Assembly: GCF_041296385.1 (NCBI RefSeq)
Contig: NC_091014.1
Span: forward strand, 63,124,578 to 63,188,577
Length of the DNA: 64,000 nt
DNA from: Aphelocoma coerulescens
Lineage: Eukaryota > Chordata > Aves > Passeriformes > Corvidae
Reading direction: 5' to 3'
In this document: positions 49,481 through 61,250 of the stretch, in pieces
Layout of the letters: each line of letters opens with the position of its first letter
Position numbering within the stretch: the stretch's first letter is position 1
Made by a program: the position numbers and the translations under genes
The notes under the pieces: model-generated
Database searches by the model: none
What the model saw: only the letters and a program-made list of their open reading frames with translations
What the model was told of the DNA's origin: nothing

Positions 49481-52400
49481 GGCTCACCATGGGAGCAGAC
49501 AACCTAGGCTGATTCAGAACTTCCAGCGTAGAACAAGACATGCAAACATCTGGCAGAACAGGTGTGAGCGAGGCTGGTTCTGCCTCCACACAAGGCAATG
49601 GCCTGCGTGGCCAGCAGAGATGGGATTCGGGCCTTTTTCCAGTGACCCTCAGATGTCGACATTATAACCTTTGCATTGCCAATGTTCTTGTACTCTCGGA
49701 CTGGAGATGCCAACACCAAAGTTTATGAGCTCTCTCCCTGCCCATGCCATTCAGGGGATGGTTGTACTGCTCAAAGTGCCAGCAGAAATAATACACAGTG
49801 TGATTTGCACTTTAGTGTTGCTGGCATCAGTCTATTTGCAAAAAAATGGAGATCAACTAGTGCAGGGTATTTCAAGTGATCATTAAAAAAAGACTGAAAC
49901 AAACCACAAGTAAAAGAAATCACTTCCAAAAATCTAAATACACAACATCCACACTGCAGTCTTCCTTCTCTTTCTGTGTTTTAAGGACATGGTCCAGACA
50001 TGTCCATCAAAGAGGCCAAAAACTAACTCATGATGTAATAAGGGAGTATTAAAGGACACCCAGGCTCCAGGGGTATTGCCGTGCACTGCTGCGAGAGAAA
50101 CTTGCTGTGAACTTCTCCAAATATGTCTATAGCTTTACCACAATCCTGGCTAATCCAGATAGCTCTGGACTGTACTTGGTGGCTGTGGACCATAGTCCTT
50201 CTCTTTTGATTATGTCACTTATGCCTAAAATATGAGGTGGAAGTACCTACAAGCCAGCAACTTAACTTTATCCTAGCCACTTGGTTGCAAAAACTTGCTC
50301 GCTCATCCTCTACAGTAGTTGGAGAGATTCAGCACTGGAAAAAGTGGGTACACCTATCCATGCACTGTGGACTGTGCAATGGAAGAAAATTAAGAGGACA
50401 CAAGAAAAGCCAATTTGTTAGAGTTCCCATTTGATTCCAGAAAAGCTACATCAGTCTAAACAAAGTAAAAAATCCCTCTATTTTCACCAGTGTCACCATA
50501 ATCTCTGCTGTGTTTGCTACTGGGACTCAATGCTCCTAGAAGCAGAGTAGAATAATCTCTGTGATCTCTGGCCCAAACTCCTCTGGTTCCCATACACCAT
50601 GTTCTGCCTTCTGAACACAATGTGTTGGGAGAAGCAGGAGAAAAACAGAAAGATGTTGGTGTCAGTGACAATGGTCTCCTTGCTGCGAATGATGAAAAAT
50701 AAAGATGGCATTGAGACATCATGACTACTGTGATGATTATATTGCCTGGAGTTAAACAGAGAAGGGAATAAATCAGTCTTCTGTCACTGACAGGATGACA
50801 AAAGGAGTTTGTAAAGGATGTAAGTAGCACTCAATTTTCCATTTTGACTATTTCTCCTCTTCCAAGTTCCCCCACCTCTGCAGTTGTGAGTGCAAAGAGA
50901 AGTGGTAACCATTCAAGGATATGCTGACCAAGCTAACTTGCTTTACTTGCTCCCAAATCCCTCATTCATCCACTATATCTTAAAAGGCAGCTACTAATCC
51001 ACTGGTCTAACGAAGACATTATTGTTATTAAAGCAGGGTCTTTGGCATTGTAGTGCAAATTAGCATAATGGCATACACCCTGTGGGGGCATTAAAACAAC
51101 TGCTTTTATCATTTCAGTTTAGGGCTTCAGAGACTGAAGCCTCTGATTGTGAAACTGCTCACAAAAGTCTCATTGAAGTCATCCGGCTGTATCTTATTAG
51201 GATGAACCAAACTCCAAAGACCACATTAATGATTTTCTTTAGGTAATACTGAAAAGATACAGCATGTCCTAGCTCTCATAAAATGTTAACACGTTTACAG
51301 CTACCTTGGTTTGCCAGTTATGTAAATACATTTTATCACAAAATGATAATCTGGTTAGTTACGGTGACTTGTGCAGGGAAAAAGGCACTATATAAGTGGT
51401 TGGTCCTGCACTTTGTAAACTGCCTAAAATGCAAACTGAAGTTATTCTTGCACTCAACTGCAAGAGAGTAAGTTATAAATCAGCAACTTTTCAGTTGCTG
51501 AATAGCCATATATTATGCCCACACATGCCGTCATTAATTTTTTGCAAAGAATAGGAATTCCCTCACCTTCATGCATGAATGTCAGGATCCCTGCTACCCA
51601 GTGTTCCCTGCTTACGGAAGGAACCAATGCTATGGAAATACCCTAACTACACCATACAACTGGGGCAGGAGTTCCAGCCCCTCCTCTTTCTGATCCCCTT
51701 TAATTACCTGCAAGTAGACTATGTGGTTTGTGAATACACCTGACAACAGCACAGAGATGCAAGTTAGTTCAGTCTAGCTCTATACAGATGCAGCCAGGAG
51801 GGGTAACCATGACTCAGAGACACAGCCCTGCTTCCAGACCAAGAATCTGTGTGTGTGCTCAGCATCCATTTGTTATGTACGCAGCTCAAAACAACGTTTC
51901 CTCTGCCCTGTCGGTTGTGTAGAGGATCCTCCTTTTCCATGCAGAACATGTGTCTGCTGGTGGAGCAGCCAAGAAATGTTTAAGCACAGAAGTTCACCCT
52001 GCAGGATGAGACCAGCCTTAACTGCCTTCCCAAGCCTCACTATGTCCTTTCTAGGCAACTCTTCCAGCCCAGCTGTTCTGGGAAGCCCTGCCCAGGGGTG
52101 GGATATCCACCAAGCACCTTGCTGTTTTGCTGGGTCTGTGCAGCTCTAAGTACTGGCTCATCCCTGAGGAACAGGTACTGGGCAGGACAGACCAACAAGC
52201 TTGGTCAAAGCACCCAAGCTAGCTCTGCAGCAGGCTTGCTTTTGAGAGTGGAAACTGACATGGTCTGTGGTTTTCTGTACCTGGAGTTCACGCTCAATGA
52301 AATATCAGGGAGTTTTCAGTGTACAGTCAGCATTGATACATCAGTGCAATTCGAAGAGTACGCTTTCAGTACTGTTCCCATGACTATTTTAGCTGCATCC

Positions 52401-54198
52401 ACTTCAAAACAGCTGGTTCTTTTTCAGGCCAGACCAATACAAAAGAGAATCAGACCCTTCAATGCAGCGATTTCTCTTGAAGTCTAGTCTTTGGATCTTG
52501 TTGAGTTTAAGTGGTTAAGAATAGCAGTCGTTGCATTTCTGGCTCTGGCCTGGGGACTCCCTTTGCACTGCAGTGCTCCACTTCTCAGTGCTGGAGTGAA
52601 TATCACTTCTGTTCCTGGCTTTTGAGTGAGTCTCCTAAAACCACTGAATTCCAGCTGTGACACTACTGTGCAGGATGGCAAACTCCAGCACACAGATTCT
52701 CCAGAGACGTGCAACAAACCATGTGTGTCTTGCTGAGCATCAGCTTTTTGTTGGCAAAGAGCTGCCTGTTCATAGTTCCCCACCTAAAAATACATTACAC
52801 GCCCTCTTAAAATTACTTTTTTTCCTCAGTAGGCAGTTGCCACTACTGTCACAAAGAAATAATGTGTTTTCCAACATCTGAGGGTGTTTGTGCAGGATGG
52901 CAAATTGGAAGGAGAAGTGCCCAAGTAACTCTTTTTATATTAAAATATGGTTTGCAGTTGTGAAGGACACTAAAAAGACCTGCAGTGCAGTAGCTGAGAA
53001 GGGGTCGATGTTATGAATTACACCTTGTCCAACTTGAATAACAAGTCCTGCAGTAGTCCGGCCACAACAGAATGTGTATCACAGGAGGCTGAATGCCATT
53101 TCCACTCTAATTTGAGTGTCTGGATGAGAATATAACACTGGGTGCTTTCTCAGCCGGTAGGTAGGTGATACAAAGTCACTTCCATGCTGCTTTCTGTGCT
53201 TTCCTCTTGTCTTGTATTTATGTAACTGAAATAATCTGTTTTCCTGTTTTGACTTTGCCAAAGAAACCATGAGCAGCTCCACTTTGCATGCGCATCTTGC
53301 AACCCTAAGGAATCAGCCCCCAAAAGAGCCAAGGCAGAGGAGCACTATGTCCTGCCCCTTTCTTCTGCCATCCTGAGGACAGCCTGATCCCACCTGAGAA
53401 GCTTCCTTAAGAAACTACCCCTCAGAATAGAAGCAGCCCTACTACCCAATACTGTTAACATACCTGTGTAACCCAAAATCCACAATCAAAACAGCAAATA
53501 CTGGTCTGTGGTGTCAGCTGTCCAGCTACTGTGAAGACAGCTCAGAATGAGCTGACGCTACACACAGCCTTGATATGAAGGTAGAATAAAATATGAGGCA
53601 GGAAGTGAGAATATCAAAAGGAAACATGAGAGGATGCTATGCAAGGTAAGGTTCTTTGAAAATACGCTGAAAGACTGAGCGTGAAATAAGAAAAGTTTTC
53701 AGCTTCCCACCGTGAGACCTCTCTGTTTTGCCCTGCAATGGAGGCTCAGTAGGGACTGACCCAAGCTGGGTAATTTCCATCCTATCGCCTGCACAGCTCT
53801 CTCCTAGAGCCTGAAAAATGATCTTTATGATAGCCTTGCAAAAGTAATGACAAACAACTGCAACCCAGACGATGCAGTGAAATGCTGAATTCCTGCAAAC
53901 TGTGGTGGGCAGCACCAACAGGGAAAAGGGATTTGCAAAAAGAAGGCAAACACAGAAAACCATGTGTGAAGCACTGAATGTGGCAGGTGACTCAGGTAGA
54001 AGGAGTGAAGGAAAGTGTGTGGCAGCTAAAAATGAAGAAAAAAGAGCTGGGTAGGAGGCAGGAGGAAAAGGGCATGGCTGATGCAGCCGCAGAGACTGAT
54101 TCATTTCAACAGCAGCTACAGTGGCACAAACCTGGGCCGTAAGGGAGCAGTGAGTCAGTCCCTTATAATTAGCCCTAATTGGCAACCTAGTGAAAGAA

Positions 54199-54225
54199 GG
54201 GGGGGGGGGCGGGGGGAGGGCAGGG
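54199..54225 (+). repeat. G-run with G-quadruplex potential
   Basis: G11, C, G6, A, GGG, C, A, GGG: four or more G-tracts within 27 bases. On the complementary strand this produces the proline-rich start of a spurious 199-codon frame. Just upstream (54150-54180) lie TGAGTCA and the two cores TAATTAG and CTAATTG. Confidence 0.8.
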
Positions 54226-54644
54226 AGAAAGAGCAAATTCTATCCTATATGCACTCATGCAAATCCATAATGTGTAGCTTTAAAATTCATCTTATCAATG
54301 TTTTGTTCAAAAAGACTAAAAAAACTCGATACTGTATAGGCAAAGGGTTTTTTGAACCACATGGAGAATCCTAGAAGTTCACCATTTTCCTTTTGCAGTA
54401 CAGCCATTTTCAGATCTTCAGGATTAATATCATGGGGGTTTCCATATTTCTAGTAGTTTTGCAGGAGACATCACAAGTAGAAGGGAGGTTATTTCTCATA
54501 GCACAACACAGCCACTAAAAAACAGCCTCTAACTATTTTTCATTCAATACAACCTATTTACTTGACAAGGTAAATGTTTCAATACAAGTTGAGAACTATA
54601 TTTCTTTGAAGACAGATTTTAGTGTGGAATTTTCATCAACAGCT

Positions 54645-54755
54645 ATTTACAGAAAAGAGATGGCCCTGTGAGTCAGGACACTGGCCTCTGGGAACCTGAA
54701 TTCATACTTTAACTGAGCACAATGAGTTTGATAATTTAATTCTCAGCCAAAAAAA
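54645..54755 (+). repeat. weak MIR-like relic
   Basis: 'GGACACTGGCCTCTGGGAACCTGAATTC' order resembles the 5' half of MIR (gcactggactcaggagacctgggttc), but the diagnostic tgaccttgggcaagtcac core is not readable. Tentative. Confidence 0.3.
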
Positions 54756-57700
54756 CCCATCAATACGTTTCACAAACACACATCCTTATCCAGTGCAAAT
54801 GGCAACTTCTCCTCAAGATCTAAGAGTGGAGCACAAAAGCACTTAGTGCAAGTGGAACTGTTTGGCAGATTTAATGTATTTGCAACAGGATCTTTCATCT
54901 GTCTACCACATGGCAGCATATCAGTGGTACCACCTCTGTTCCTGTACTAATTTAATGAGAGCTAAATACAGTCATGATGGACTTACCATAGAAGAAAAAC
55001 CTTTCATGCCTAACTGGTCACAAGGACACTCAGTGTCTATGAACCCTCATGGAAATTGAACTCTGTGTTCTACTCTTAGAAGTAATGGGAGACAGACTGG
55101 GTTATACCAGACAGAGACTCTTCATGCCTTCGAGTGTTGGCTGCATGTGGAGCCCCACTGGCTTTGAAGCTTCTAAAACCAGCTGGATCCATAACTTTTC
55201 CATGCAGAATCACTCTCCTAACACTTCTCTCTTCCCCACTAACCCCAAGCACAAGAACACTCCAGAGACCCAAGTGGTTGCACTCCTGGTGGAGGTGATG
55301 TGGCCCTGGATGTAAAGCAGCTTCACACACACAGCATCGTGCCTCACTTAATAACCCTGCTGGGTTCAGGCTGCCCCTGCATCCAAACCATGGATAACCA
55401 GCAAGCCAGGAAACACCTACGTGTTCACACTGCATCATGCAGCAACAGAGGCAAGGCAGGGCTCTCTCAGCCACTGAACTCACAAGAGAAAAAGGGAGCC
55501 TTCCCAAACTGCTCCATCCATGCTGACAGACCCCAAATGACATCCACCAACTGCAAAGATAAGTCCAAACTTCTCTTAGAAGTGGAAGACAGGAGTAAAC
55601 GTGACACTCAAGTAAAGGAGGAATTTATCTCATGGAAAGGGGAAAAAGTCAGCACAGAACAACACATTCCTTGCTGTCAAGCTCATCAGCACTGGAAAGG
55701 TATCTATTCCAGAGCTGCTACCCAAAGGCATTTATCTCACAATTATAAGTAAAATCCAGTAGCCTATCTTTGGATGACAGTTTTTTACAAAAAATAAATA
55801 AAATGCCCCGTTCTAGAGAAAGGAAATGAACAAGAGAAACAGCAAAAAAGGCAAGTGAAGGTGCAAGGACAGAACTGGGACTGTTTCACTGCCACAACTC
55901 CCATTTGGAAGGACAAAAAAGTAGAGAGAAGCTTTTTTTTTTAAGTCTTCTATCAATTATTCTTTCTGACTTAGAGCCTTCAAAAATCAAATGGGCTCAA
56001 CGGTGCAGGACACCTGCTGAGCCAGAGACCATCACACCAAACTGACCTCCAAATGTACAGGTTATTTACAAACTAATGGAGGCAGCAAGCAATTCCACTG
56101 CTGCAAGGGCTCTTTCCAGCAAGAGGCGGATCAGGAGACATCACAGGCTGATTTAATAGATCGTCGAAGGCCAGTGATTGAATTTTCGCCTCAGACATCA
56201 ATCTCACCCCTCAGTCAGTTTTTATTACATAGAAACAGTTATAGAAGGACCTCTTTGAAGAAGCCAGAGAAAGACCTGCATTTCAAAGGAGTGAGTGAGT
56301 CAAGGTGGAAAAATTATACCTGTGATTCACCAGAGAAGAAAACTGCTCTTTTCAGTCAGGAGGAATTACTGACTAACCTAAGCAGAAGGAGAGGCAGGAG
56401 ATTGGGGTGGCAAGGGGACCAGTGTTTAATTGCTCTTTGGATTTTTATTCATGAATAAATAATTTCCTTTTACTTTACTAAAGGCTCGTCAGTGTCTTTT
56501 GGAAGGACTTGTAATGGGGTCTCCTGCTGGAGAAAAGAAACTTAATTCCATCTCAAACCAGTCTTCCTTCTTTCTAATTCTCCTCATTAAAGCAAGAACA
56601 GATGTCAACAACAAATTCATGTCTGACTCTTAAAAATTACTTATTTCCAGTTTGGGCCCCAAGCCTGGGAGATAACAAATGTTCTCCACTGCTATTGGAC
56701 AGCAAAGCTAGGAGGAAGGCCTTGGGGAGGATTAGACACCAAATGTCACTAGTCCTGATTATCTCCCCACCACCAACTGCCACAGAGAGAAGGTTGGGGA
56801 TTCCCAAGGGTGAGTAGGAAAAGGCAGAATAAGGAATGCTAAAACAAACATCTCAATCAGCTCAAGGAAATCTTTCCTCAACCAAAATTTTGTTAGGGCT
56901 GGAGCTAGTCCCATCAAAACTGGTGAAAGAGGAAAATTGGAGTCATTTGAGGGAATGGTAAAAAGAGAAAAACTTTAAAGACTTCTCTTTCTCACCTTCT
57001 GTATTTCACCTTCTTGTACACAATTTTCTTCTCTCCTCAGTCTTTTAGAGCCAGGGCCTACAGAGTGATTTAAACAATGTATATTAATGCAGCATTCACT
57101 CTATGTGCTACCAATGAGCTATTTAAATACCCTCTCACAGATGTGCAGCTGTGGAGAGCAAAACAGGAGAAGCAGGTTTGGAGGAAGCACTTGGCTGAAG
57201 CAGTGGGTGTGGAGTCTGGGCCTGGCTGTCAGCAGAGTGCATCTTCAGGGGGGCTGAAGGATGAAACTAGAAGTCCTTTTCTACAGGATGCTGCATGCTG
57301 AAGAAATGATGGCAGAGCATGATATTTGGAGGGACCCTGGTCACAAGTCAGTAACTGGGTCTCTACACCCATCTGTGGTTTTCAAGCACCAAGAGCAAAC
57401 CTGAAGGATTCTGTGGCAAAAGAGTAAATATAGAAAGGTCCAATGGTAGAGAAACCTAAATGGAAAAATAAAAAATCTTTTTTACAGAACACTGAAAAGT
57501 CACTTTGCCCTTTTGTGTGTTGTTTTTGCAACTCCTAGTTCCTCCTAACCCTGACAGCACAAAATGGAACCATACATGAAAAATACATGTAGTTTAAAAA
57601 ACTCCCCAAGCAACCCCAAACAAACTGAATGCTTCAAGAAAATTTCTAGTTGGAAATCTAGAGAAAAGTTCTGCCTCCCACCCTCCTCTTTCCCCAAACA

Positions 57701-57928
57701 CATCCGACAAGAAGACACAGGTAACAGACACTGTCAGTTCCTGATCCACGCACTCATTTTTGATGGAGAGAAATTGGAAATTCAGTTCTCACCCACCTCC
57801 ACCCACCCACTGGAGCTGAAAACGATAGTTCAAATTAAAACTATGATATTTCCCTTTTAGTCTCCAGGGGAGTGGAGAGTTTTGGGGGTGGGAAGAGATA
57901 TTTTACATAGTCTTTTCATTATTTTAGC

Positions 57929-57967
57929 TTTTTTTTTCCTTTTTCTTTCTTTTTTTTTTTTTTTTTT
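57929..57967 (+). repeat. poly-T tract
   Basis: Interrupted T-run ending in about 18 T. It could be a low-complexity expansion; no adjacent element explains it as a retroposon tail. Confidence 0.75.
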
Positions 57968-60900
57968 GGACCAAGTGTGAGACAGAAAAAAGAAAGTGCT
58001 GTATTTGTTTTGTTGAGTTGTGAAAGATGTGAAAATAACCATTCCATGAGATAAGTAAAGAGCTGCTTCCCTCCTTCCATCAAAGCTACTACAACGACAG
58101 CCCATGAAGAACAGAAACCAGTGGGAATTGGGATATGGGAGCGTGAAGAGCAGGAACACCCTGTTTTTAATTCAGAAGTTGTCTCTGGCAGTCTTTTGCC
58201 TCTCTTGTCTCTGCTGGTCTCCATGGCAACAGCAGCCCAGCAGAAGCCTCCTTCTCCTGCTAGCTCCAACGCAGATGAATTCAACCAGGGGTCAAAAGCA
58301 GCACGGCTTTCAGGGAAGCAAGAAAATGTGCTGTCTTCCTTCCTTTCCACTGCCAGCCACTTTTGCGATTGTTTTTTTTTCTCTTTTGGGCACCAGGATG
58401 GGGGCTAACCTGTCACACTTGTTTTTCTTCAGAAAACAACAGAAACAAAAGTGTTTTCTTTTCAGTTGTCTCTCCAGGCAGCCTGATTGGCCATACTGCG
58501 TATGGGTGGGGATGCTCAGGACACAGACATGCCAACAGAAAGCCAGGCTGGGATAGAGGCCTCCAGCCCAGATGCCTGGACACACGTGCCAAGAGACACG
58601 CTGTGGGAGGGCTGCCCAGGCAGCCCCCACACTGGATTCATGAATAAAATCAGGGCCTGCACCACTGAACCATTAATAATTGCTGCATTGTTATTTGTTG
58701 CCTTGTTCCTTATATATCTTGTTTGAAAACCCAGGAAGCTCAATTGACATCATCCAAACTGACAAGAGAAATTTGTTACTCTCGACTCTCCCTGTGCATT
58801 TCTTCTACTTAAAATGTTTCAGATATCTGGTTAAAGAGCAAAAGCATCTCCTACTCCACAGACAAGTCAGTGGTGCAGCCGAGAGCTGCACCGAGAGCAA
58901 CCTTCACTGAGCAAAAAGTCCCACACTATTTGGACAGTACTCAGAAAGAGAGGATTAGCCAAAATCAGAATCAGTTTGCAGACAGAAATGAACCATTTTC
59001 ACTGAATATTTTATCTGGAGCTAAAAAATTCTCCCAATTATTTTTCTGATTTCTTTGGGTTTGACAGTAAGCTTTGTGTAAGGCTACAGAGACATAAAGA
59101 TAAATTGTTAAATGGCTCAGTATTTTCTGAACACGTCTGTTACCACAGGGCACTCATGAATATAAGTACAAGGGAACAACATTAGTCCTACATGCAAAAC
59201 ATATCACACTGTGCTGAGTGGTGTTCAACATCGTGCTTAATCTGAAAGAGTCCTGGGAGAGAGGAGGGTGCTATACTGCACCTTTGGTTCTCCTCCCCTT
59301 CCCTCTCACTTTGCCTTTTATAAATTCACCAGCCCTCTCAACCCCTACCCCAGCCTCTTACAAATTTTAAACAAGGAGATATGTCTAGGTCTGCCCTGGC
59401 TCCAAGGCCAAGCTGTTTGCTGTCCCACCCTCAATCCTTGCTTCTGTTGCAGGGGTGGGCAGGAGGAGCTGGTGATGCTGCTGGGAGTCAGGAGCACTTC
59501 AGGCCAATGAAGTGTCACCCATCTGCATAATGGGGAACCACCCCTGGGCAGTGGGAGACTAAAAACTGTGAGACAAACATTTTTAACGCTGTCACCACAC
59601 ATGATGCTGTGAGGCTCTGCTGCCAAGAAGTGTGGTACATGACAGCATTCTGGGGTCTGGTTCCTTGCTGGAGAGCAAAGCATTTAAATGCTTCTGAAAT
59701 GTCTCCAGTCCTCTCTCCAGGCTGGGACATGCCACCAGCTGCCTCTCTCCATCCTCTCATTACCTTCAGATGTGCCTCAGAGAGGACACTGCTCTCCAAC
59801 ATCGAAAAGAGAGGAAAACTGTCAGAAGCATGAATGTGGTCTTTAGGTGGCTGTGGGCCCTACCCACTCTTGCTCCATTCCCACTCATTCCACCTGCTTC
59901 CAAACTTGTTTTCACATGTCACAACCACTCCTACTCTACTTCCGCAGGTCCCATGTAGTCTTCCTCAGCTTCCACCTGCCTCCCCCTTGCTTCCTTTCCA
60001 TCTCCACTCACTCGACCCACTCCTGTTCCAGTTCCGTGCGTCATCCCGCTTCTGGCATGGGGAAGGGTTGACAGCCTTAATGCTGAGCTGTTACAGACTC
60101 TCCCCACTCCCTTCCCTTCTCTCTTCCCAACCTTGCACCTATATATATTGATGATAAACTTCCATCTCCCCTTCAGTGCTGCCCTGATGGCCTGCTTCTC
60201 TAAAAAGTGTAACTACTAATTTTGATTACCCATCTGGTCTCTGTTTCACAAGCAACCCTCATGGCAGAAACGGTGAGAATATTTTGGAAAAGCTTTAAAA
60301 AAGCCAATATTTCCTTAGACCAGAGGTCATCACTGCATGAAGCCCTAGGGTTACCTTTACAGCATTAAAGACAGACAGCCCCAGAGCCAGCAAGGGTTTT
60401 CAGGTTTTGGGAAGGACTGTGGTGCTGCCAGAGAAAGTAAAACATAGCTTTGTTTCCTCAAGATAACCAATATCAAACAAAGCCAAGGTGGGATGAAAGG
60501 GAACACAAAGGGTAAGAAGGATTGTGATGAGCTGACAGGACCTTATTCCTTCCCTGTACAGGTACACTGAGGTACAGCTTTTCACATTTGTGGATTTTGA
60601 CTGACATCCAGAACACCAGTTAATAACCTCCAGAATAGCAAAGGCTTGGATGTTTGGTCAGCAAAGCTTTCACTCACAAGCATCCTCAAACTATAATGGA
60701 AACAAATGTCAATTTACCTTGGGAGGTTTCACTGTAAGACACTTGAAATGTCCTGAAAGGGTGTACTGAAAAACAGGAATGCACACAAGCACACACACTG
60801 TCACCTTTTGCTTTTAAATAATCACAGTGGTATGGTGGAGGTTTTAAATCATCCTGCTGAAGGGAGAGGTGCACTGACTGGAATGAGGTTGACCCAGGAG

Positions 60901-61184
60901 ATGAATTTAGAATTAGAAGCCAAGAATAATATGTCTGTTCTTCTGATTTTCAAAGTAGAAAATAAGGTGGAAAGTGAAGAAAGAGAGAGGCTGGAAGAGA
61001 AGTGGAGTACATAATTGCCTAATTAACAGGATTTTCTCCACTGATTATAATCACTTTCAAATTAAAGAGGGTTTAACTGCATCATAACCAAAATTTTTCT
61101 TATGCTTTTTTGCACTAGAGAAGTGCCAGCAGTGTCCAGAAGACCACTGCAAGGTTGGAGCTCCAGAGACAGAGCTCTCATTAG

Positions 61185-61250
61185 TGACCTGGGGCCAAAT
61201 TTTCACAGCTGGCCTAACCTGGCATGACTCCAGTGAAGTCAGCAGATTAA
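61185..61250 (+). repeat. possible amniote palindromic MITE-type fragment
   Basis: 'CTGGGGCCAAATTTTCACAG' followed by 'GACTCCAGTGAAGTCAGCAG' resembles the end and middle of a family of palindromic repeats I recall from reptile genomes (gggccaaattctgc..., actccattgaagtcaatgg). It is short and diverged. Confidence 0.3.

Larger units (their letters stand above)
49481..61184. other. mostly unique intronic DNA
   Basis: No gene recognised. Open frames here, such as 53637-54236 (minus, 199 codons), 55300-55752 (plus, 150 codons) and 58104-58556 (plus, 150 codons), have no known domain and no clear splice context. A weak MIR-like stretch at 54660-54755 is noted. The pyrimidine-rich region 59860-60130 is low complexity. 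Confidence 0.45.

Noticed and set aside
53637..54236. Longest open frame, 199 codons on the minus strand
   Set aside because: Begins in a proline run made by the complementary G-tract, has no recognised domain or splice context, and overlaps other chance frames.
55076..55752. Overlapping 155-codon (minus) and 150-codon (plus) open frames
   Set aside because: Both strands are open at once in GC-richer DNA, which favours chance. Neither resembles a known protein.
58217..58230. GTCTCCATGGCAAC, close to an RFX X-box
   Set aside because: One mismatch to the consensus and no promoter context; expected by chance in 64 kb.
58104..58556. 150-codon plus-strand open frame and overlapping frames
   Set aside because: No domain or splice signals recognised; low-complexity T/C-rich DNA keeps several frames open.
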